From positions 1 to 6,455 of the forward strand of contig JACCTK010000184.1 of assembly GCA_013812465.1 (NCBI GenBank): a stretch of DNA of 6,455 nt, in the 5' to 3' direction. The stretch is from Actinomycetota bacterium. Its GTDB lineage: Bacteria; Actinomycetota; Thermoleophilia; Gaiellales; Gaiellaceae. The notes under the pieces were generated by a model. It saw nothing but the letters and a program-made list of their open reading frames with translations, ran no database searches and had not been told where the DNA came from. This document shows, piece by piece, positions 1 through 6,455 of this stretch (the first letter of the stretch is position 1; each line of letters opens with the position of its first letter). The translations under genes were made by a program, and so were the position numbers.

Positions 1-923
1 TCGGCGGAGGGGTGCGCGAGGATGAAATCCTTGCCGCCGGTCTCGCCGACGATCCGTGGGTAGTTGCGGTAGGAGCCGATGTTCTTGCCCACCGTGTTCC
101 ACATGCCGTTGAACACGCCCGTGGATCCCGTGAAGTGGATCCCGGCAAGCTCGGGGCTGGCGAGAGCGGCGCTCCCGATCGCGGCGCCGGAGCCGTAGAC
201 GAGGTTGATGACGCCGTCCGGCAGGCCCGCTGCTTGGAGCAGGCGCATGAGGTAGTAGGCGGAAACCGACGCCGTCGAGGCCGGCTTCCAGACGACGGTG
301 TTCCCCATCAGCGCCGGCGACGACGAGAGGTTGCCGCCGATCGCAGTGAAGTTGAAGGGGCTGACTGCGAGCACGAATCCCTCGAGCGGCCGGTACTCCA
401 TCCGGTTCCACGTCCCGGTCGGCGAGTAGGGCTGGTCGGAGTAGATGCGGACGAGGTACTCGACGTTGTAGCGCCAGAAGTCGATCAGCTCGCAGACCGC
501 GTCGATCTCGGCCTGATGCGCGGTCTTCGACTGGTTGAGCATCGTTGCCGCGTTCAGTGTCTGGCGCCACGGCCCCGAGAGCAGCTCCGCGGCGCGAAGG
601 AACACGGCCGCTCGCTCGTGCCAGGGCGTCCGCGACCAGTCCCCGTGCGCCGCACGCGCTGCGTCGATCGCTTGCTGCACATGCTCGGGGCCGCCCTTGC
701 TTACGTCGGCTAGGACATGGCTCTTGCGGTGCGGCATGACGGCTTCGAAGGTGTCGTCGGTGGAGACGTCCTTGCCGCCGATGACCAGCGGGATCGAAAG
801 GCGCTCGCCCTCCACCTCGCGGAGGCGGTTCTTCAGCTCCTCCCGTTCGGGAGACCCGGGCGCGTAGGACTTGCTGGGCTCGTTGACCGGCGGCGGAGGC
901 GTGAAGATGCCGGGAGCGCTCAT
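1..923 (-). CDS. pruA: L-glutamate gamma-semialdehyde (1-pyrroline-5-carboxylate) dehydrogenase, N-terminal 307 residues, cut by window edge
   Basis: This enzyme performs the second step of proline breakdown in the cytoplasm, oxidising glutamate semialdehyde to glutamate with NAD+. The minus strand stays open from the ATG at 923 to the window edge. Visible aldehyde dehydrogenase landmarks are SPFNFTAIGGN (residues 188-198, with the oxyanion-hole Asn191), WKPAS (212-216, the cofactor-binding Lys213), HFTGSTG (263-269) and VGETGGKDF (292-300, general-base Glu294). The nucleophilic Cys would lie beyond the edge. FNFTAIGGN, the NEPSKSYAPGSPER segment near residues 14-27 and ETGGKDF are typical of the stand-alone, mitochondrial-ALDH4-like P5C dehydrogenase group rather than the PutA fusion. 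The N-terminus agrees with that family, supporting this start. No Shine-Dalgarno precedes it, but TAGAAT sits six bases upstream, suggesting a leaderless mRNA. No proline dehydrogenase gene is visible in the window. Confidence 0.93.
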   Translation of the reverse strand, partial: MSAPGIFTPPPPVNEPSKSYAPGSPEREELKNRLREVEGERLSIPLVIGGKDVSTDDTFEAVMPHRKSHVLADVSKGGPEHVQQAIDAARAAHGDWSRTPWHERAAVFLRAAELLSGPWRQTLNAATMLNQSKTAHQAEIDAVCELIDFWRYNVEYLVRIYSDQPYSPTGTWNRMEYRPLEGFVLAVSPFNFTAIGGNLSSSPALMGNTVVWKPASTASVSAYYLMRLLQAAGLPDGVINLVYGSGAAIGSAALASPELAGIHFTGSTGVFNGMWNTVGKNIGSYRNYPRIVGETGGKDFILAHPSA

Positions 924-929
924 GTCAGG

Positions 930-935
930 ATTCTA
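930..935 (-). promoter_or_regulatory. Candidate -10 element for the P5C dehydrogenase gene, leaderless arrangement
   Basis: Read on the minus strand, TAGAAT matches the TATAAT consensus at five of six positions and is followed by CCTGAC and then the ATG. A -10 hexamer six bases before the start codon would place the transcription start on or next to the ATG, the pattern known for leaderless genes in actinobacteria. No convincing -35 hexamer is visible upstream, and any such element would lie inside the alkyltransferase coding region. This is an inference from motif and spacing only. Confidence 0.45.
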
Positions 936-939
936 CGAT
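934..939 (+). promoter_or_regulatory. Candidate -10 element for the ogt–whiA transcript, leaderless arrangement
   Basis: TACGAT fits the TAnnnT core of a -10 element (four of six consensus bases) and stands seven bases before the GTG start at 947, so transcription could begin on or within a base or two of the start codon. It shares two bases with the opposite-strand hexamer, so the two promoters would physically overlap. No -35 hexamer of the TTGACA type is evident upstream, where the sequence is the start of the P5C dehydrogenase gene. There is no Shine-Dalgarno before the GTG, consistent with a leaderless message. Confidence 0.35.
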
Positions 940-946
940 CGGTGAC

Positions 947-1420
947 GTGCGAGCGGAGTGGACGCGGTACGCGGCGCCCGGCTGGGGCGTAGGGGAGTTG
1001 TGGACCCGAGGTGACTACGTCCTGGTGCACGAGTTCCGGTTCGGCTCCGACACGCAGGCTGATGTCAGCAAGACCGATCGGTCGCAGCTCGTCGAGCGCT
1101 TGACGGCCTTCCTGGCTGGCGAAGACGCCGAGCTCGCGGACGTCCCGCTCGACCTCGACTGGACGACGCCGTTCCAGCGCGCGGTCGCACATGCTTTGCG
1201 CGAAATCCCGCGCGGCGAGGTCGTGAGCTACGGCGAGCTTGCGGCGCTCGCCGGCTACCCCGGCGCCGCACGCGCGGTCGGGAGCTTCTGTGCGACGAAC
1301 CGCTTCATGTTCCTCATCCCCTGCCACCGGGTCGTAGGCGCGAGCGGGATCGGCGGCTACGGCTCCTCCGGCGTCGAAGTCAAGCGGCGCTTGCTAGCGC
1401 TCGAAGGTGTGCGCCTGTGA
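947..1420 (+). CDS. ogt: Methylated-DNA--[protein]-cysteine S-methyltransferase (O6-alkylguanine-DNA alkyltransferase)
   Basis: A suicide DNA-repair protein that moves the alkyl group from O6-alkylguanine onto its own cysteine. The 157 residues are normal for a two-domain member. Residues 1-70 form a poorly conserved N-terminal domain. The C-terminal domain begins near TTPFQRAVAHAL (73-84), continues with the helix-turn-helix VVSYGELAALAG (92-103) and the DNA-intruding arginine in AARAVG (Arg109), and reaches the active site IPCHRVV (124-130, acceptor Cys126, His127). It ends in the usual GGYG...KRRLLALEG. The segment before the active site reads ATNRFMFLIPCHRV, keeping the hinge Asn but with Arg where many relatives have Pro. 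The GTG start is the only in-frame start far enough upstream and lies 23 bp from the divergent pruA start. A TTG at 998 is a weaker alternative. The stop overlaps the whiA start by 4 bp, so the two genes are probably cotranscribed and coupled. Confidence 0.93.
   Translation: MRAEWTRYAAPGWGVGELWTRGDYVLVHEFRFGSDTQADVSKTDRSQLVERLTAFLAGEDAELADVPLDLDWTTPFQRAVAHALREIPRGEVVSYGELAALAGYPGAARAVGSFCATNRFMFLIPCHRVVGASGIGGYGSSGVEVKRRLLALEGVRL
1403..1409 (+). promoter_or_regulatory. Ribosome binding site supporting the GTG start of whiA
   Basis: GAAGGTG lies inside the end of ogt. Its GAAGG core ends nine bases before the GTG at 1417, an acceptable Shine-Dalgarno spacing. It supports choosing the GTG that overlaps the ogt stop codon (GTGA). 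Confidence 0.45.
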
Positions 1421-2355
1421 CGTCCGAGGACATCCGCGAGGAGCTTGCGCGAATCGCGCCCGCACGCGCGTGCGACCGGCTTGCCGAGCTGTCCGCGCTC
1501 TTCCACTCAGCCGGCAACCTGCACCTTCGCGGGAAAGGAATGTGGGCGCTCCACCTCGATCTCGCGAGTGGGGCTGCGGCGCGGCGCGCTTTCAGTCTCC
1601 TCCGCGATGTCGAGATCCGCTCCGAGATCCGCACCTACCGCCGCCGAGCATTCGACCGGGCGACCCGCTTCCAGCTCCACGTCGAGGGCTCTGACGAGGC
1701 GCTCCTCACGTTCGTTGCCGCGGGTGTCCTCGACCGGCGTGGACGTCCGCTCGAGCGCCCGCCGCGCCGGGTCGTCGCTCGCGCATGCTGCCGTTCGGCA
1801 TACATCCGCGGCGCCTTCCTGGGCGGCGGGTCGCTTTCGGTTCATCGCTCCCCGCATCTCGAGCTACGTACCGCAGCGGTCGAGTCCGCCTCATTGCTCA
1901 GTGATCTCGCGGCGACATCGGACACGAAGTTGAGCGTCATCGAGCGACCGAAGTATGCGGCCGCGTACGCGAAGAGCTGGGACGCGATCGAGTCTGTGCT
2001 CGCGCTCGCAGGTGCCGCGGAGGCAGTCCTCGTCCTCGAGGAGCGCTCTGTCGTCGCGGCGACGAGCGGCCATGCGAACCGCCGGGCGAACGCCGATCAC
2101 GCGAATCTCGTCCGTACGAGCAAGGCCGCGCGGCTCCAGCTCGAGGCCGTTCGGACGCTCCGTGAGACAGGCAGGCTCGAACGACTCGAAGAGCCCTTGC
2201 GCGAGGTGGCCGAGCTTCGGCTCCGCCATCCGACGGAGTCGCTCCGCGAGCTCGCTGCCCGCACCGATCCAGCGACCAGCAGAGCGGCGGTGCACCGCCG
2301 TCTGCGTCGGCTCGAGGAGCTGGCGAGCGGCATTGGCGTGAACATGCCTCGTTAG
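1417..2355 (+). CDS. whiA: DNA-binding regulator WhiA
   Basis: WhiA is a conserved Gram-positive transcription factor. In Streptomyces it works with WhiB in sporulation septation; in Bacillus it affects division and chromosome segregation. The 312 residues are close to the usual 310-330. The order is typical: an N-terminal WhiA domain (about 1-85), a degenerate LAGLIDADG homing-endonuclease fold that begins at CCRSAYIRGAFLGGGSL (124-140) and runs to about 215, then a C-terminal helix-turn-helix region (about 225-305). That last region carries ANLVRTSKAARLQLEAV (229-245) and LREVAELRLRHPTESLRELA (261-280), ending in AVHRRLRRLEELA. Many WhiA proteins have AsnHisArg in the final helix, whereas this one reads HisArgArg. 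The gene begins at a GTG sharing four bases with the ogt stop and is followed by gap, its usual actinobacterial neighbour. The usual upstream partners rapZ and yvcK are not here. Identification is firm; its targets in this organism cannot be read from the sequence. Confidence 0.95.
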   Translation: MTSEDIREELARIAPARACDRLAELSALFHSAGNLHLRGKGMWALHLDLASGAAARRAFSLLRDVEIRSEIRTYRRRAFDRATRFQLHVEGSDEALLTFVAAGVLDRRGRPLERPPRRVVARACCRSAYIRGAFLGGGSLSVHRSPHLELRTAAVESASLLSDLAATSDTKLSVIERPKYAAAYAKSWDAIESVLALAGAAEAVLVLEERSVVAATSGHANRRANADHANLVRTSKAARLQLEAVRTLRETGRLERLEEPLREVAELRLRHPTESLRELAARTDPATSRAAVHRRLRRLEELASGIGVNMPR

Positions 2356-4442
<2,087 letters not shown>

Positions 4443-4479
4443 ACCGGCGGCAGCGTGCTCACACCGTGGTCGCGGCTCT

Positions 4480-4764
4480 TCAGGCGCGTTGCGGAACGGT
4501 GATCCGAGGAGCGGGTTCAGCGGACGGCTGTTCACTTCCGTACAGCACATCCGGATCAAGATCGGCGCCGTTGGGCCAGACGATCGTCTCGTTGTACTCG
4601 TCGACGCGAACCTCCTGGAATACCTCCGGATCACGGAGCGCTCGAAAGACGACTCCCTCGAGCAACGGCTCTATGTCGACGTCTCGAACCTCGCCGTTGG
4701 CAAACACGACTCGCACCATGTACGGATCCAGCGGGGTCACTGTTTGCACAGACGGAGCAATCAC
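4480..4764 (-). CDS. DUF2442 family protein
   Basis: A 94-residue protein of the DUF2442 family, recognised from SVQTVTPLDPYMVRVVFANG (5-24), the acidic EVRDVDIEPLL (25-35), the PEVFQEVRVDE stretch (46-56) and the ending TIVWPNGADLDPDVLYG (60-76), which is the family's signature. The last 18 residues are a loose Pro/Ala/Glu-rich tail. The frame is open further upstream to an ATG at 4851. The GTG at 4764 is preferred because it shares four bases (GTGA) with the DUF4160 stop and leaves a family-sized protein. Members are often found next to DUF4160 genes, and some relatives are fused to helix-turn-helix domains. That suggests a regulatory or antitoxin-like role, but the biochemical function is not known. 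It converges on pgk with 37 bp between stops and no obvious terminator hairpin. Confidence 0.85.
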   Translation of the reverse strand: MIAPSVQTVTPLDPYMVRVVFANGEVRDVDIEPLLEGVVFRALRDPEVFQEVRVDEYNETIVWPNGADLDPDVLYGSEQPSAEPAPRITVPQRA

Positions 4765-5021
4765 GGCAGCGGCTCGATTCGTTGGAGCGGGCGCATCTGC
4801 TCGGCCGGCTCCCAGTTCGTCGCGAGCTCGGATCGATGGAGCTCTACCCATTCGCGAACGAGACGGGCAGCACGGGGCGGAAGCTTTCCGTCGAGGGGCT
4901 CACCAGTGGCGATTGCGGCACGCGCTCGATGCTCGCCAAAGAGCGCATAAAAGTGAGGGGGCGGATGATCCTTCGGAAACATCCTGATCACGATGCCATA
5001 GAACTCACTGATTGTGGGCAC
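4761..5021 (-). CDS. DUF4160 family protein
   Basis: An 86-residue protein recognised as DUF4160 by its start PTISEFYGIVIRMF (2-15), the core KDHPPPHFYALFGEHRA (17-33), the GEPLDGKLPPRAARLVREW segment (40-58) and the ending ELATNWEPA...PLQRIEPLP. Family members normally begin M-P-T-I-S, which fixes the GTG at 5021 as the start. Many relatives read PPHFHA, but here the second histidine is Tyr25. The gene overlaps DUF2442 by four bases, so the two are very likely cotranslated. The pair recurs in bacteria and has been suspected to be toxin-antitoxin-like; which member would be the toxin, and whether either is, cannot be told from sequence. No strong Shine-Dalgarno is present. A TAGGGT (5036 down to 5031) nine bases upstream could be a -10 element giving a nearly leaderless message, but this is weak. 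Confidence 0.85.
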   Translation of the reverse strand: MPTISEFYGIVIRMFPKDHPPPHFYALFGEHRARAAIATGEPLDGKLPPRAARLVREWVELHRSELATNWEPAEQMRPLQRIEPLP

Positions 5022-5085
5022 TGAGTTCCGACCCTAGTCCGGGCGTCGATGAGTCGCTAGATGTCCCGAAACGACAGGCCGAGGG

Positions 5086-6455
5086 TCAAGCGAGAGAGAC
5101 GCCCGCGACGTTGCGGGCGAAGAAGTCGCGGATCATCCCAACCTGCCGCACACGCTCGTCGACGTTCAACGAGCCGTGGCCGGTCTCGAAGATATAGACC
5201 TCGTGCGGATGACCGCGCGCCTTCAGCTTCTCGACGTAGCGCATCGCCTGCCGGTACGGGCAACGGCTGTCGTTCCTGCCGATCACGAAGAGCACGGGCG
5301 CGCTCACGTCGTTGGCGAAGTTGATCGGGTTGCGATCGCGCATGAGCTCGGGGACGTCCTTCGGCTCGGCGCCGCCCAGGAGGGCGCGGTCGTACGCCTG
5401 CAGGAGCGGAGAGAGCTCCTCGTACCCATCCTCGTAGTCGCCGACCGGAACTCCGGCCATCCCGCAGGCCCAGAGATCCGGATGCTTTCCGAGCTCCAGC
5501 AGCGTCACATAGCCGCCCCAGGAGTACCCGGCGATGACCGCGCGAGAGGGATCCGCGATGCCCCGGTCGACCAGATCCTGGAGACCGGCGTTCACATCCT
5601 CGAGCTCCGGCCCGCCGATGTTCCCGATCAGGGTGTCGCGCCACTCGCGCCCATAGCCGATCGAGCCGCGATAGTTCACGAGCCCCACCGCGAACCCCGC
5701 GTCGACGTACGCCTGCACCTCGGGCTGCCAGCGGTCGAGGTCGAGCGAGGTCGGGCCGCCGTGGACGAACATGATCACGGGGTACGACCCGTTCGAGTCG
5801 TCGGGCGTGATGAAGAAGCCGTTCACCTGCTGCCCGTGCGGATTGACGAAGTTCCACGATTGGTAGGGACGCCCGGCCGGCGCCCGCTCTCCGTCCGGCG
5901 CAATGACCTCGGCGCCTGTGTCGTCGAGGAGCAACCGTTGCCGATGCCCCTGCTCGTGGGTGAGCCAGACCCGTCCGTCGGGGCGGACGCGCGCCTTCAA
6001 GATCACGCCAGGCTCGGTCGGGAGCGGCTCGAGCTCGCCAGCCTCGACCTCATAGCGGAGGAGACGATCCCGGCCCTCGAAGCGGTTGACCAGAAGCAAC
6101 GCCGAGGCATCGGGCCACCAGTCGTGGACGAAGACGGCTCCTTCGAGATCCACCGTCAGATCCTGTCGCTCGCCGGTCGCGAGATCCCAGAGCCCAGGCC
6201 GCTCCTCGCCGTCGCGCTCGTGCTCGAAGGCCAGCCGCTGATCGCCGGCAATCGGTGACCAGCACTTCGCCAGCAGAGTCATCCCCTCGTCGAGCTGCTC
6301 GCCGATGGTCGCGCCCGAACGGGGATCGATCGCCTTGAGCGCCGAATGGATCAGATCGCCGTGCTCGGCGTGCTCCAGGCAGAGGAGCGATCCGTCCGCT
6401 GACAACGCACCCCGGAGGAACCCTCCCCCGTCGACGCTGCCGAGCCGTACCGACT
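5086..6455 (-). CDS. S9-family serine peptidase (prolyl oligopeptidase / acylaminoacyl-peptidase type), C-terminal 456 residues
   Basis: The open frame enters at the right edge of the window, so the start and N-terminal part are missing; a TTG at 6405 is inside the protein and is not the start. The N-terminal visible half (6455 to about 5850) reads as WD/beta-propeller-like repeats such as LSADGSLLCLEH, KCWSPIAGDQRLAFEHE and ARVRPDGRVWLTHE, the gate domain of this family. The C-terminal half is an alpha/beta hydrolase: VIMFVHGGP (oxyanion loop), FAVGLVNYRGSIGYG, then the nucleophile elbow GYSWGGY (Ser codon 5521-5523), the acid in IGRNDSRCP (Asp codon 5269-5271) and the histidine in ETGHGS (His codon 5176-5178). 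The triad is complete and correctly ordered, so the peptidase is probably active on short peptides. Whether it is an oligopeptidase, dipeptidyl peptidase or acylaminoacyl peptidase cannot be decided. No signal peptide can be judged. Confidence 0.92.
   Translation of the reverse strand, partial: SVRLGSVDGGGFLRGALSADGSLLCLEHAEHGDLIHSALKAIDPRSGATIGEQLDEGMTLLAKCWSPIAGDQRLAFEHERDGEERPGLWDLATGERQDLTVDLEGAVFVHDWWPDASALLLVNRFEGRDRLLRYEVEAGELEPLPTEPGVILKARVRPDGRVWLTHEQGHRQRLLLDDTGAEVIAPDGERAPAGRPYQSWNFVNPHGQQVNGFFITPDDSNGSYPVIMFVHGGPTSLDLDRWQPEVQAYVDAGFAVGLVNYRGSIGYGREWRDTLIGNIGGPELEDVNAGLQDLVDRGIADPSRAVIAGYSWGGYVTLLELGKHPDLWACGMAGVPVGDYEDGYEELSPLLQAYDRALLGGAEPKDVPELMRDRNPINFANDVSAPVLFVIGRNDSRCPYRQAMRYVEKLKARGHPHEVYIFETGHGSLNVDERVRQVGMIRDFFARNVAGVSLA

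Noticed and set aside
12..713. Plus-strand reading frame of 233 codons at the left edge
   Set aside because: It is antisense to the P5C dehydrogenase, whose minus-strand translation matches family motifs throughout.
1789..2061. LAGLIDADG homing endonuclease inside whiA, suggesting a mobile element
   Set aside because: The LAGLIDADG-like fold is an inherent, catalytically degenerate part of every WhiA protein, not an insertion.
4765..4851. N-terminal extension of DUF2442 from the ATG at 4851
   Set aside because: The added 29 residues are Arg/Ala/Pro-rich, lie entirely within the DUF4160 coding region and are not family-like; the GTG at 4764 gives the usual size and a GTGA overlap.
5022..5085. 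Possible terminator or promoter between the peptidase and DUF4160
   Set aside because: I found no stem of useful length with a T-run, and only a poor -10-like TAGGGT; not enough to list as a feature.
5176..6258. Long plus-strand reading frame (360 codons) opposite the S9 peptidase
   Set aside because: It is antisense to a protein with a complete catalytic triad, its translation has no recognisable motif and is Arg/Val/Asp-rich, and long antisense frames are expected in GC-rich coding DNA.
6403..6405. TTG at 6405 as the start of the S9 peptidase
   Set aside because: The frame remains open to the window edge with propeller-like sequence (GGGFLRGALSADGSLL) crossing this codon, and S9 enzymes are normally longer than 600 residues.

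Overview
The window is GC-rich (my impression is about 65%), densely coded bacterial DNA with frequent GTG/TTG starts. It contains a whiA–gap–pgk block, an arrangement familiar from Actinobacteria, where the usual order is rapZ–yvcK–whiA–gap–pgk–tpiA. Together with the protein styles, this suggests a high-GC actinobacterium, possibly a deep branch such as Thermoleophilia. That placement is an inference and was not tested by any search.

Layout, left to right. (1) Bases 1-923, minus strand: the N-terminal 307 residues of a proline-catabolic 1-pyrroline-5-carboxylate dehydrogenase (PruA/ALDH4 type), cut by the window edge. (2) Bases 924-946: a 23-bp divergent gap holding a -10-like hexamer for each direction, spaced so that both transcripts could be leaderless. 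(3) Bases 947-4442, plus strand: four tightly packed genes. They are an O6-alkylguanine-DNA alkyltransferase (ogt type), whiA (4-bp GTGA overlap with ogt), gap (42-bp gap, strong Shine-Dalgarno) and pgk (TTG start, 4-bp TTGA overlap with gap). (4) Bases 4443-4479: a 37-bp convergent gap with no clear terminator hairpin. (5) Bases 4480-5021, minus strand: two small genes, DUF4160 then DUF2442, joined by a 4-bp GTGA overlap; they look like a toxin-antitoxin-style or regulatory pair of unknown function. (6) Bases 5022-5085: a 64-bp spacer. (7) Bases 5086-6455, minus strand: the C-terminal 456 residues of an S9-family prolyl-oligopeptidase-like serine peptidase with a complete Ser-Asp-His triad; its N-terminus is outside the window.

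How the genes fit together: gap and pgk catalyse consecutive steps of lower glycolysis and are translationally coupled. WhiA is a DNA-binding regulator conserved beside them. The repair protein is coupled to whiA at the position where yvcK is usually found. tpiA does not follow pgk; the opposite-strand DUF pair occupies that spot. The two edge genes (amino-acid and peptide catabolism) are transcribed away from or towards this block and have no evident functional tie to it.

No clearly new system is visible. The points most worth a second look are the 23-bp divergent leaderless promoter, the unusually compact PGK (348 residues), the ogt–whiA coupling and the DUF4160/DUF2442 pair. No RNA genes, CRISPR arrays, insertion sequences or long repeats were seen.
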